A stretch of DNA of 64,000 nt from WHSW01 sp963846565 (GCA_963846565.1 CAWJWL010000003.1:62001-126000), one strand, 5' to 3'. Shown: positions 1 to 8,957, counted from the stretch's first letter. Notes: generated by a model not told the origin, from the letters alone. Numbers and translations are program-made.

Positions 1-1245
1 ACGACGTCTACCACGGGCGCGAGATCGTCCGCGAGGGGATCGTTCCCTGGGAGCTGGTGCTCGGCTCGCCGGAGTTCCGCCGCGGGGTCCACGGCATCCG
101 CCCGCCGGGCGGTACCTACTGCCACGTCGCCGGCTGCGATCTTGTCCGCGGTGGCGACGGGCGCTGGAAGGTGCTCGAGGACAACGTGCGCACGCCGTCG
201 GGGATCTCCTACGTGCTCGAGAACCGGCTCGCGATGACCCGGCTGGTACCGGAGATGTTCGCCGGCTACCGGGTGCGGCCCGTCGACCACTACCCGCAGC
301 TGCTGCTCAGCGCGCTGCGCGAGATCGCCCCCGCGCCGGGTCGCGAGCCGACCGTGGTCGTCTGGACCCCCGGTCCGGCCAACAGCGCCTACTTCGAGCA
401 CTCGTTCCTCGCGCGGCAGATGGGGGTCGAGCTGGTCGAGGCCTCGGACCTGGTCGTCCGCGACGACATCTGTCACATGCGCACGACCGAGGGCCTGGCT
501 CGCGTCGACGCGATCTATCGCAGGCTCGACGACGACTTCATCGACCCACTCGAGTTCCGACCTGACTCGCTGCTCGGGGTCCCGGGGCTGATCCGCGCCT
601 ACCGCGCGGGCACCGTCGCGCTCGCGAACGCGGTCGGCACCGGTGTCGCCGACGACAAAGCCGTCTACGGCTACGTGCCGGAGATGATCCGCTACTACCT
701 CGGCGAGGAGCCGATCCTCGACAACGTGCCGACCTACCTGCTCCGCGACCCCGAACAGCTCGAGATCGCGCTCGCCCGTCTCGACGAGATCGTCGTCAAG
801 CCGGTGAACGAGTCGGGCGGCAAGGGCGTCTTCATCGGTCCCCGGGCCACCGACGAGCAGATCGAAGCCCAGCGGCGCCTCGTCCGCCGCGACCCGGCGG
901 CCTGGATCGGACAGGAGCTGGTCCACCTCTCCACCACGCCGACGGTCGCCAACGATGGCGAGCTGGTCCCGCGCCACGTCGACCTGCGCCCGTTCGCGGT
1001 CTTCGGCTCCGAGCTGAAGATCGTCCCCGGCGGGCTCACCCGGGTCGCGCTCCGCGAGGGATCGATGATCGTCAACTCCTCCCGCGGGCGGCGGCTCCAA
1101 GGACACCTGGGTGCTCGCCTCCGGCGAGGCCGAGTCGGGACAGCCCCAAGTTGTCGAGCCACGCCGGCTACCGGAGATGCCGACGCTCGAGCAGGGCATC
1201 TGGACCGGGCAGGAGCAACAGCAACAGCAAGAGCGAAGCGGCTGA
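1..1245 (+). CDS. Circularly permuted ATP-grasp protein, 5' partial and frameshifted
   Basis: Member of the circularly permuted ATP-grasp family (old DUF404/DUF407), peptide-ligase-like enzymes of unknown substrate. The reading frame is already open at base 3, so the true start lies before the window. An ATP-grasp nucleotide-binding stretch KPVNESGGKGVFIG is visible near 800-840, followed by REGSMIVNSS. At about 1086-1092 the frame breaks: dropping one base restores the family motif GGGSKDTWVLASGE and the frame then runs to a TGA at 1243-1245, ending in a Gln-rich tail. If the base is kept, the ATP-grasp gene reads straight into the next gene as an artificial 718-residue fusion. The TGA overlaps the ATG of the alpha-E gene. 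Family assignment is firm; whether the indel is real is open. Confidence 0.85.
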
Positions 1246-2213
1246 TGCTGGCGCGGATCGCCCACGAGCTCTACTGGATTGGGCGGTACGTCGCCCGCGC
1301 TGACGACACCGCGCGGATGCTCGACGGGCTCTTTCGCGCCAGCCTCCAGTCGCCCGGCGGCCCGGATGCCGCGCCGCTCCCGTGGGAGGCGGTGATGACG
1401 GCGCTCGGCGCCGGCCCCGACCCGGAGGCAGCGCCGGTGCGCGCCGCCGAGGCGGTCCGCCGGCTGACGCTCGACCCGGAGAGCCCGGCGTCCGTGACCA
1501 CATGCGTCGAGCGCGCGCGCGAGGGGACGAAGCGCGTCCGCGACGTCGTCTCGCGGGAGATGTGGCAGGCCCTCAACACGCTCTACCTCGAGCTCGACAC
1601 CAGCGACCTCGGCTCCGCGGTCGAGACCGGCCCGCACTCCGTCTACTCCTACGTGCGCGAGCGCTGCGCGCTCTGGTGGGGCCTCGCCGACGAGACGATG
1701 CTGCGCGACCAGGGCTACGCGTACCTGGCCGCCGGTCGGCACGCCGAGGGGGCGAGCATGATGCTGCGGATGCTGCGCGTCTCGATCGTCCCCGACCTGC
1801 TCGCCGACGACGACGGCGGGATGGCGCGAAGCGGTGCCGCCCCGGCCTTGCTGCAGGCGATCGGCGGCGCCGAGGCCTTTCGGCGCTCCGTCCCGGGGCC
1901 GGCGGATGCCTATCCGGTCGCGACCTTTCTCCTCTTCGAGGAGTCCTATCCACACTCGGTCGCTGCGGCGCTCGAACTGCTGCACGATCGCCTCCGCGAC
2001 GCGGACCCGAGCTACCGGGCCGCGCCTCCGCTGCTGCGCCTCGCGCGCCTGCGGGCGGAGCTCGAGTTCCATCATCGAAGCGCGGGGAGCCGCGCGGAAA
2101 CGCTCGCCGGCCTGCTCGAGCACGTTCAGGATGAGCTCGCCGAGGCGGACCGTGAGATCGAGCGGCGGTACTTCAGCGGCGCGGCGGCGACCCCGCACGT
2201 GGTGACGATATGA
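1245..2213 (+). CDS. Alpha-E domain protein
   Basis: A 322-residue protein beginning MLARIAHELYWIGRYVARAD, the hallmark N-terminus of the alpha-E (DUF403) family, an all-helical domain that almost always accompanies circularly permuted ATP-grasp and transglutaminase-like proteins. The ATG at 1245 overlaps the ATP-grasp stop (TGATG) and its own TGA overlaps the next ATG (ATGA at 2210-2213), so the three genes are translationally coupled. Function is not established; the conserved trio is thought to make or modify a peptide. Start chosen from the family N-terminus and the overlap. Confidence 0.9.
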   Translation: MLARIAHELYWIGRYVARADDTARMLDGLFRASLQSPGGPDAAPLPWEAVMTALGAGPDPEAAPVRAAEAVRRLTLDPESPASVTTCVERAREGTKRVRDVVSREMWQALNTLYLELDTSDLGSAVETGPHSVYSYVRERCALWWGLADETMLRDQGYAYLAAGRHAEGASMMLRMLRVSIVPDLLADDDGGMARSGAAPALLQAIGGAEAFRRSVPGPADAYPVATFLLFEESYPHSVAAALELLHDRLRDADPSYRAAPPLLRLARLRAELEFHHRSAGSRAETLAGLLEHVQDELAEADREIERRYFSGAAATPHVVTI

Positions 2214-3073
2214 GGTTCCGGATCGTCTACGCGACCGGCTACGCGTACTCGGAGCCGGTGCGCGACAACCTCAACGCGCTACGGGTGCGCCCGACGACGA
2301 CGCCGCATCAGACCGTCGACGATTTCAGCATGCGGGTAGATCCCGAAGCGCGGCTCCACCAGTACCGCGACTACTTCGGCGCCGAGGTGATCGAGTTCGG
2401 TGTCACCGAGCCGCACGAGCAGCTCACCGTCGAGGCCAGGATGCACGTGACGACGCGTGAGCAGCCGGTCGACCCCGACGGGGGCTGGGAGCTGGTCCGG
2501 GAAGACGGTTACCGGGCCGCGGCCGGCGAGCAGTTGCTCCACCCCGGCGGGCCGCCGGACGACGAGCGGATCGAGGAACTGGTCGAGACCGTGCGCGAGG
2601 CGACCCCGCTGGCGACGGCACAGGCGATCTGCGAGGTGATCCCGGATCGGTTCGAGTACCGGGCCGGGGCGACCTACGTCGGCTCGACGGTCAGCGATCT
2701 GCTCGACGGTGGCGCCGGCGTCTGCCAGGACTTCGTCCACCTCGGGGTCACGCTCCTGCGGGAGCTGTCTCTCGGGGCCCGCTACGTCTCGGGCTATCTC
2801 TTCGCGGCGCCGAGGAACGGCGGGGACGACTCGGTCGAGGTGCAGACGCATGCATGGCTCGAGACGCTGGTCCCGGACCGGGACGGGAAGCTGCGCTGGA
2901 TCGGGTTCGACCCGACCAACGATTCACGTGCCGGCGAGACCTACGTGAAGATCGGCCACGGTCGCCACTACCAGGACGTGCCGCCGATCCGGGGCGTCTA
3001 CAGGGGTCCGGCCAACAGCGAGCTGAGCGCGACGGTGCAGATGACGCGCCTCGACGACGACTCGCCCGAGTAG
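2210..3073 (+). CDS. Transglutaminase-like cysteine protease family protein
   Basis: 287 residues. The N-terminal part (about 1-80) matches the bacterial transglutaminase-like N-terminal region, followed by a transglutaminase core with a visible Cys-His-Asp triad: Cys172 in GAGVCQDF, His214 in QTHAWLE and Asp234 in GFDPTN. No signal peptide, so probably cytoplasmic. It is the third member of the ATP-grasp/alpha-E cassette and overlaps the preceding stop by 4 bp. In this family the activity could be protease, amidase or cross-linking; the sequence does not decide between them. Confidence 0.92.
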   Translation: MRFRIVYATGYAYSEPVRDNLNALRVRPTTTPHQTVDDFSMRVDPEARLHQYRDYFGAEVIEFGVTEPHEQLTVEARMHVTTREQPVDPDGGWELVREDGYRAAAGEQLLHPGGPPDDERIEELVETVREATPLATAQAICEVIPDRFEYRAGATYVGSTVSDLLDGGAGVCQDFVHLGVTLLRELSLGARYVSGYLFAAPRNGGDDSVEVQTHAWLETLVPDRDGKLRWIGFDPTNDSRAGETYVKIGHGRHYQDVPPIRGVYRGPANSELSATVQMTRLDDDSPE

Positions 3074-3235
3074 GGCTCCGGCGCCGCCCGTAGACCTCGA
3101 GCGCGGTGAGGTAGAAGCGGACGGCGGGCGCGAGGCAGGCGAGCGGGAGTTCGTCGCCGGCCAGCATCGCGCCGAGGGCGAACGAGGAGGCCACGCGCGC
3201 CTTCGCCCGCCGCGTCCTCGGCCCGCTCGTCGCCG

Positions 3236-4217
3236 CTAGCTCGGGCTCTTGACGCGGTCGAGCGCTTCCTCGAGCTCCGCGGCGCTGAACGCGCCCTCGA
3301 TCCGAGTCGAGATCGTTGCCGTCGGCGTCGATCACGAAGAGCCACGGCTCCGTCGGCAGGTCGGTAGGCCTTCACCTGGGGGCGGAGCTTGTTGGGGTCG
3401 GGGATGTTCTCCTCGTAGATCTCCATGTGGATGTAGGCCGCATCGTCGGGACGGTCGCGCTTCACCTGCTCGGCGACGTCGACGACTGGGCCGCACACGC
3501 GGCTCTGACACAGCGCCGGAGTGGCGAAGAGGAGGACGACGGGCTTCTTGCCGAGCACGTCCGCGAGGTCGACGTCGTGCATGGTGCCCGGCGGAACGCG
3601 GGTGTCGATCTGCGAGATGTCGGCGACGTCGTCGGCCGTCGGCGTGTTGACCTTGGGTGCCGGGTCGCCGGGGCCGGGGACGCCGTCCCGCCGGTTGACG
3701 ATCAACGGGCCGGTGACGGTTGCGGTCTGCGGCTCGCCTCCGGGCGGGCGGACCAGGGCGGCGAGCCGCCACTCGCCCGGCTGGTCGAGCACCAGGTCGG
3801 TGACGTAGACGACCGTGGCGGCGTCCGGGTCGGCAGCGGTGTTCTCGGCGGTGAAGGCGGGCTCGGTCTCGAGGCTCTCGACCCGCGCCGGGAACGGCCC
3901 GCGGACCCGGCCACCGGTCGCCGGGGCGGCGTAGATCGCGACGTCGGCGTCGGTGACCTGTGTGTGGTCGACCTCGAAGACGCCGAAGCCGAAGCGGTTG
4001 CGCCCGACGGTGTAGACCTGGCCGGCCGGTGAGACGACCGAGCTCCTCGCCGGCGCCGCGGTTGGCGGCTACGAACTCGTCGAGGCTGCTCGCCGTCCGG
4101 CGCGGGGAAGCTGGCGGTCTCGGGTGCCGGGCGGGCGGCCTCCCCCTCGGACTCGTCCTTCTCGCCGCAGCCGGCGAGCAGCAGCAGTGCGCTCGCCGAG
4201 ACGGCGAGCACGGGCAT
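3236..4217 (-). pseudogene. Thioredoxin-fold lipoprotein gene broken by about four frameshifts
   Basis: Read from an ATG at 4217, the product starts with a lipoprotein signal peptide (LLLLAGCGEKDES lipobox). Piecing frames together gives a beta-rich middle region (VYTVGRNRFGFGVFEVDHT), then a thioredoxin-like domain with VVLLFATPALCQSRVCGPVV, a CxxxxC redox pair, and a C-terminus EPWLFVIDADGNDL ... FSAAELEEALDRVKSPS before TAG at 3236. Frame changes are needed near 4090, 4045, 3362 and 3310. Each piece is clearly coding, so this is either recent decay or a stretch of poor base calls. The 162 bp between this gene and the transglutaminase also reads protein-like (MLAGDELPLACLAPAVRFYL) but has no usable start or stop. 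Confidence 0.7.
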
Positions 4218-4343
4218 GGCTTTCAGACGAAGGCGAGGGGGCCGCACTGCGGGAATGCTAGGAAACGCGGCTAAGGAGTCGCTTAAGTGGCGTCGCGGGA
4301 TAGGGTGCCCCCGTTCCTGTAGAGGCTCGTCGAAGGAGGAGAT

Positions 4344-5066
4344 GTGGCGGATCGCGCGGCACTGGTGACCGGCGGATCGAGCGGGATCGGGCTTGCGATC
4401 GCGCGGGCACTGGGAGAGGACGGCTACGCGGTCACGGTCTCGGCGCGCCGCCCGGACAAGCTCGAGGCCGCCGCCGCCTCCCTCCGCGAGGACGGGATCG
4501 AGTCGGAGGCGGTCCCGGCGCAGATGACCGATGAGGACGAGATCAAGCAGCTCGTCCTCGCGCACAAGGAGCGCTTCGGGCGCCTCGACGTGCTCGTCAA
4601 CAACGCCGGCGTCGGGATCGGCGAGGCGATGGCTGAGATCACGGCGAAGAAGCTCGACATCCAGATCGGGGCGAACCTGCGCGGGCTGATCCTCGCCACG
4701 CGCGAGGCGCTGCCGATGCTGCGTGAGGCGGGTGCGGAGCACGGAAAGGCGCTGATCGTCAATACGGCGTCGATCGCCGGAAAGACCGGTCAGGCGTGGC
4801 TCTCCGTCTACTCGGCGACGAAGGCCGGCGTCGTCGGATTCAGTCAGGCGACGCAAAAGGAGAACGCCGAGCACGGGATCCAGGTGACGGCGCTCTGCCC
4901 CGGCTTCGTCGACACGCCGATGACCGAGTTCGTCAGGGACACGGTGCCGGCGGAGGACATGATTCGGCCGCAGGACATCGCGAAGGCGGTGCAGTTCCTG
5001 CTCGCGACGTCCCCGGCGTGCTGGGTGCCGGAGATCGTCTTCACCCGCAACGGCGAGCTGATCTAG
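4344..5066 (+). CDS. Short-chain dehydrogenase/reductase
   Basis: 240-residue classical SDR, an NAD(P)-dependent oxidoreductase of unknown substrate. The Rossmann motif TGGSSGIG is at residues 9-16, NNAG at 86-89, and the catalytic Ser143, Tyr156 and Lys160 (YSATK) are all present. GTG start at 4344 follows a strong AAGGAGGA at 4333-4340; an ATG two bases earlier is out of frame. The stop TAG at 5064-5066 overlaps the stop of the convergent gene through a CTAG palindrome. Also likely cytoplasmic and monocistronic. Substrate cannot be read from sequence. Confidence 0.93.
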   Translation: MADRAALVTGGSSGIGLAIARALGEDGYAVTVSARRPDKLEAAAASLREDGIESEAVPAQMTDEDEIKQLVLAHKERFGRLDVLVNNAGVGIGEAMAEITAKKLDIQIGANLRGLILATREALPMLREAGAEHGKALIVNTASIAGKTGQAWLSVYSATKAGVVGFSQATQKENAEHGIQVTALCPGFVDTPMTEFVRDTVPAEDMIRPQDIAKAVQFLLATSPACWVPEIVFTRNGELI

Positions 5067-5737
5067 CGGTCCGCGGCGGGCTCGGCAAGCAGTTCCGCCG
5101 ACTCGCCGAGGAGCTCGTCCGCACGCTGCTCGGAGAGCTGTTCCTCCGCGGCGGCGAGAAGGTCCTTGAACTCGTCGAGACGGCGGGTGGGACGCAGCCA
5201 GGACCAGTTCGGTCGCAGGCGCAGTTCGGAGCCGCGGTGGCGCTCGCCGGTCGGCGCGCGGTGGCGCACCCGGATCTCGGCGTCTGCGGGCTCGTCCGGT
5301 GAGATCGGGGCGGGACGCGCGGCCGCGTCACGCTCCTCGGCACAGCGGAAGGCCTCGCGCTCGGCTCGGATCTGGGCAGCGAGCTCGGCGATCGAGGCGT
5401 GCTCGATCGAGGTGTCGAACTGGAGTGACTCGTTGATCAGCGTGCGCAGGGTGCGGACCTCGCGGCGGGTGGCACGGCGGGGGCGCTTCGCGCCGGTGTA
5501 CTCATCCCAGGCGCGGGCGAAGCTGGCGAGGTCCGTGCGGCCGCCGTTTCGGTGCGCCGCGAGCATCGGGCAGACGCCGCCCGAGCGGGGGTCGACGTAG
5601 GCGCCGACGACGATCCGGTTCGTATCGATGCCGCGCAGCATCGCCTCCTTGGTACGGCGCGGGAGACGGTCGACGGTCCTTCGCAGGCGTCGCGCCGGGT
5701 CCGGTGTGCTGCCGTTCATAGGAAGAATGGTGCGCAC
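5063..5737 (-). CDS. Conserved hypothetical protein
   Basis: 224 residues, not recognised. It is rich in Arg, Ala and Glu with no signal peptide or membrane segment. The N-terminal half contains GAYVDPRSGGVCPMLAAHRN followed by an acidic/basic helical stretch (ASIAELAAQIRAEREAFRCA) and the C-terminus is strongly helical (AAAEEQLSEQRADELLGESA). Start ATG at 5737 or at 5719 (MNGSTPDP). It converges on the SDR gene with overlapping stops and diverges from the glycosyltransferase gene 49 bp away. Clear coding codon bias, but I assign no function. Confidence 0.7.
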   Translation of the reverse strand: MRTILPMNGSTPDPARRLRRTVDRLPRRTKEAMLRGIDTNRIVVGAYVDPRSGGVCPMLAAHRNGGRTDLASFARAWDEYTGAKRPRRATRREVRTLRTLINESLQFDTSIEHASIAELAAQIRAEREAFRCAEERDAAARPAPISPDEPADAEIRVRHRAPTGERHRGSELRLRPNWSWLRPTRRLDEFKDLLAAAEEQLSEQRADELLGESAELLAEPAADR

Positions 5738-5786
5738 GGTGAACGGGCGACGGAGCGATCAGGGTGGCGGCGGAACGGGATCTTGC

Positions 5787-6968
5787 ATGCGCGTGCTCGT
5801 TGCGGCGTTCGGTGACGCGGGCCATGCGTTCCCGGCGATCGGGCTCGCGCGGGCTCTGGCCGGGCGCGGACACGAGGTCGTGGTCGAGACCTGGGAGGAG
5901 TGGCGCGAGGTCGTGACGGCGGCCGGTCTGGGGTTCACGGCCGCCGAGGAGTACGTGACGTTCCCGCCCCCCGCGCCTGGTTCGAACGGCGTTCCGTCGG
6001 CGGCCGAGGCGGCGCTTGCGCTCGTGCCGATGATGGAGCGCGAGCAGTTCGATGTGGTCGTCAGCGACATCCTCACCCTGGCGCCGACGCTGGCGGCGGA
6101 GAAGGTCGGGCTGCGGCTGGCAACCCTGATCCCGCACGTCTATCCGGTGCACGAGCCGGGGATGCCGCCGTTTGCGATCGGCGGCTTGCCGCCGCGAACG
6201 TACCTCGGACGGGCCCTTTGGCGCGGGACGATGCCGCTGCTGCGCGAGGGCTTCCGGCGCGGGCTCGACGACATGAACCGCTCGCGGGTCGCGACGGGGC
6301 TCGCTCCGACGGAGCGGCTCAATGCGGGGATCAGCGAAGCGCTCGCGATCGTGGGGACGTTTCCGCAGCTCGAGTACCCGCGGAGCTGGCCCGCCGGTAC
6401 CCATGTCGTCGGGCCGATCGGCTTCGAGATCCCGTATCCGGATGTGGAGCTGCCGGATGGCGAGGGCCCACTGGTGGTGATCGCTCCTTCGACGGCGCAG
6501 GATCCCGAGCAGCGGCTGGTGCGCCAGGGGCTCGAGGCGCTCGCCGACGAGCCGGTTCGCGTCCTGGCGACCACGAATCGGCGCTTCGGGGGTGGCGGCT
6601 CGATCGTCGCGCCCCCGAACGCGATCGTCGTCGACTGGCTCAGCTACACGCAGGCGTTCGCGGCCGCGGATCTGGTGATCTGCCACGGAGGCCACGGGAC
6701 GGTGGCGCGGGCGCTCGCCGCAGGCGTGCCTGCGATCTGCTGCCCGGCGGTCGGCGACATGGCGGAGAACGGCGCGCGGGTCGCGTGGGCGGGCGGGGGG
6801 CTGATGCTGCCCTGGCGGCTGACGGGAGCGGCGACGCTGCGCGTCGCGGTGCGGAGGGCGCTGAGCGATCCGCGCTTCGCCGCGCGGGCACGCGAGATCG
6901 GGCGCTGGGCCGAGGCAAACGACGGGGCGATGCGGGCTGCGCAGCTCGTCGAGGAGCTGGGGTCCTGA
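5787..6968 (+). CDS. Family 1 glycosyltransferase (UGT/MGT type)
   Basis: 393 residues, a GT-B fold enzyme transferring sugar from a nucleotide sugar to a lipid or small molecule. The start MRVLVAAFGDAGHAFPAIGL shows the acceptor-side Rossmann strand and glycine loop; the C-terminal half carries the family 1 signature around DLVICHGGHGTVARALAAG followed by P and D/E positions (CCPAVGDMAENG). ATG at 5787 is chosen because the fold begins here; upstream in-frame sequence has no homology-like content. Acceptor unknown; relatives decorate macrolides, sterols or carotenoids. Confidence 0.88.
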   Translation: MRVLVAAFGDAGHAFPAIGLARALAGRGHEVVVETWEEWREVVTAAGLGFTAAEEYVTFPPPAPGSNGVPSAAEAALALVPMMEREQFDVVVSDILTLAPTLAAEKVGLRLATLIPHVYPVHEPGMPPFAIGGLPPRTYLGRALWRGTMPLLREGFRRGLDDMNRSRVATGLAPTERLNAGISEALAIVGTFPQLEYPRSWPAGTHVVGPIGFEIPYPDVELPDGEGPLVVIAPSTAQDPEQRLVRQGLEALADEPVRVLATTNRRFGGGGSIVAPPNAIVVDWLSYTQAFAAADLVICHGGHGTVARALAAGVPAICCPAVGDMAENGARVAWAGGGLMLPWRLTGAATLRVAVRRALSDPRFAARAREIGRWAEANDGAMRAAQLVEELGS

Positions 6969-6998
6969 ATAGCGAGCACCGGCACCGTCGGCTAGCCT

Positions 6999-7021
6999 AA
7001 AAAAACGCGCCGGAAGGCGCG
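6999..7021 (-). terminator. Intrinsic terminator on the minus strand
   Basis: A perfect 6 bp stem CGCGCC/GGCGCG (7006-7011 with 7016-7021, loop GGAA) is followed on the minus strand by seven Us (A run at 6999-7005). It would stop minus-strand transcripts that have read through dnaG and across the antisense of tRNA-Asn. On the plus strand the same hairpin has no U tract. Confidence 0.6.
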
Positions 7022-7028
7022 CGAAAGA

Positions 7029-7099
7029 TCCCCCGTGATGTAACGGCAGCATACTTGACTGTTAATCAAGGCGTGGTGGTTCGAATCCACCCGGGGGAG
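7029..7099 (+). tRNA. tRNA-Asn (anticodon GTT)
   Basis: 71 nt cloverleaf: 7 bp acceptor TCCCCCG (7029-7035) pairs with CGGGGGA (7092-7098), discriminator G7099; D arm 7038-7052; anticodon stem CTTGA/TCAAG (7054-7058/7066-7070) with loop CTGTTAA giving anticodon GTT; 4 nt variable loop; T stem GGTGG/CCACC with loop TTCGAAT (7080-7086). CCA is not encoded. All stems pair fully apart from one G-T in the D stem. Confidence 0.95.
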
Positions 7100-7112
7100 C
7101 TCAACTTGACCG

Positions 7113-7157
7113 CGAGACGGGGCTTACGGGTGCATATAACCCCTAACCCCCGTCTCG
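7113..7157. terminator. Hairpin between convergent tRNA-Asn and dnaG
   Basis: A perfect 10 bp inverted repeat CGAGACGGGG (7113-7122) / CCCCGTCTCG (7148-7157) encloses a 25 nt loop and sits between the 3' end of the tRNA and the dnaG stop. It has no clear U tract on either strand but is placed where a bidirectional terminator is expected. Confidence 0.5.
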
Positions 7158-7163
7158 TGTGCG

Positions 7164-8957
7164 TCAGATCCCGCCGAAGCGCTCGATGCGCTCGTTCAGC
7201 TGTGCCCGTTCCTTCTGCAGCTCGACCAGGGCCTGGCCGCCGTTCCCGGCTACGGCGGCGATGCGGCGGTCGATCAGCCCGCGCTCGAGCTCGAGCAGGC
7301 TGAGGTCGATCGACGCGCGACTCGCCGGTTCGCGCTCGGCGACCATCACCACCTGGGTCATGTAGGCGAGCAGCTCTTCGTCCTCGCGACCCAGCCCCTC
7401 CATCGGCTCGTCGAGATGCTCGACGAGCCACGTCAGGGCGCGCGCGGCCACCGGATTCGAGAAATGCTCCGGCGTCAGCCGCTCGATGCTCCCGCGCCCC
7501 TCCGCCGGCAGCTTCACGCACATCGCGAGTAGCGCCAGCTCCCGCCGCTCCGCCGCGCTCAGCTGCCGCGGCGGCTCGGCGTCGGAGCCCGGATCCTGCG
7601 ATCCGGGATCTGGAGCTGCCCCGCCTTCTGGTGACGGTCGTCGCTCGCCCCGACCCGCCTCGCCGACCCGCCGCCCGACCAGGCCCGGGTCCGCGTTCAG
7701 CCGGTCGGCGACCTCGCGCATCAGCTCCTCGCGCGTGATCGAGTCCGGCATCACCGTGATCACCTGGACGACCTCGTCGAGCGCACGATCGCGTCCCCCC
7801 GGGGAGCTCAAATCCGCGTCGTCGAGCAGGGTCCGAACGTGAAACGACGGCAGATCCTCAGCCGCCTCGATCGCGTCGCGGAACTTCGCCACCGCCACCG
7901 GGTCTCCGCCGCCGAGCAGGTCCGCGGGATCCTCCCCCTCGGGCAGCCGCGCGACCCGCAATCGCAGCCGCTTGCCGCTCGCCACCCCCTGCGCCCGCAG
8001 CATCGCCTCGCGCCCGGCACGATCCGCGTCGAGCGCGAGCACGGCCTCCTCCGCGTACGCCGAGAGCATCTTCACCTGCTCGGGCGTGATCGCCGTCCCC
8101 ATCACCGCGACCGCATCCTTGATCCCGGCCTGGTGGCACGCGAGCACGTCCGTGTACCCCTCGACCACGAGCGCCCGCGAGCCCTTCGCGATCGCCGGGC
8201 GCGCCCGGTCGATCCCGTACAGCGTCCTGCGCTTCGAATAGAGCTCACCCTCGGGCGAGTTCACGTACTTCGGCTTCTGGTCGGGCTTCAGCGCCCGGCC
8301 GCCGAACCCCGTCACCCGGCCGCGCGCGTCGCGGATCGGGAACGTGATCCGGGCGCGGAACTGGTCGTAGTGCCCACGCCCCTTCTGCCCCTGGCGTACC
8401 AAACCCGCCGCCTCGATCTCGGCAACCGCGTAACCCGCTTTCTGGCCTCGCGTCAGCACCGTGTCCCAGGTCGCCGGCGCGCAACCGACGCCGAACTCGC
8501 GCAGGACCTCCGCGGACAGTCCCCGGCCGGCGAGGTACTCGCGCGCCTTCGCGGCCTGGGGAGCGTCCCACAGGAAGGTCGAGTAGAAGCCGGCGGTCCG
8601 CTCCAGCAACTCCCCCAGCCGCGCCCGCCGCTTGCGCTTCTCCTCCGCCCGGGGATCCTCGCTCTCGCGCTCGAGCTCGACCCCGTAGCGCTCCGCCAGC
8701 GCCTCCACGGCCTCGGGAAACCCGAGCCCCTCCTTCTCCTCGACGAACTTGATCACGTCGCCCCCCACCCCGCACCCGAAGCAGTGGTAGAGCTTCTCCG
8801 CCGGGTCCACGGAGAACGATGGCGAGCGCTCGTCGTGGAAGGCGCACAGGCCCGTGAACCTGGTACCCGAGCGCCGCAGGTCGGTGTACGCCGAGATCAC
8901 CTCGACGATGTCACTCGCCTCCTTCACCCGCTCGACCGACTCGCGGGTGAAACTCAC
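7164..8957 (-). CDS. dnaG: DNA primase DnaG
   Basis: 597 residues, the usual length for bacterial primase, which lays RNA primers at the replication fork. The CHC2-type zinc finger has Cys38, His41, Cys59 and Cys62 (LCAFHDERSPSF ... YHCFGCGVGGD). The TOPRIM core follows with VVEGYTDVLACHQAG and an acidic DADRAG motif. The C-terminal 150 residues are the helicase-interaction region, rich in Pro/Gly/Glu at its junction. Last gene of the mutM-to-dnaG run, 55 bp after dgt; dgt-dnaG adjacency is common in actinobacteria. Confidence 0.98.
   Translation of the reverse strand: MSFTRESVERVKEASDIVEVISAYTDLRRSGTRFTGLCAFHDERSPSFSVDPAEKLYHCFGCGVGGDVIKFVEEKEGLGFPEAVEALAERYGVELERESEDPRAEEKRKRRARLGELLERTAGFYSTFLWDAPQAAKAREYLAGRGLSAEVLREFGVGCAPATWDTVLTRGQKAGYAVAEIEAAGLVRQGQKGRGHYDQFRARITFPIRDARGRVTGFGGRALKPDQKPKYVNSPEGELYSKRRTLYGIDRARPAIAKGSRALVVEGYTDVLACHQAGIKDAVAVMGTAITPEQVKMLSAYAEEAVLALDADRAGREAMLRAQGVASGKRLRLRVARLPEGEDPADLLGGGDPVAVAKFRDAIEAAEDLPSFHVRTLLDDADLSSPGGRDRALDEVVQVITVMPDSITREELMREVADRLNADPGLVGRRVGEAGRGERRPSPEGGAAPDPGSQDPGSDAEPPRQLSAAERRELALLAMCVKLPAEGRGSIERLTPEHFSNPVAARALTWLVEHLDEPMEGLGREDEELLAYMTQVVMVAEREPASRASIDLSLLELERGLIDRRIAAVAGNGGQALVELQKERAQLNERIERFGGI

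Noticed and set aside
57..2213. Single 718-residue fusion of ATP-grasp and alpha-E domains
   Set aside because: The join reads through a frameshift; the corrected ATP-grasp frame ends in a TGA overlapping the alpha-E ATG.
5502..7052. Minus-strand frame of 516 codons opposite the glycosyltransferase
   Set aside because: Antisense shadow, runs across the tRNA end, no motif.
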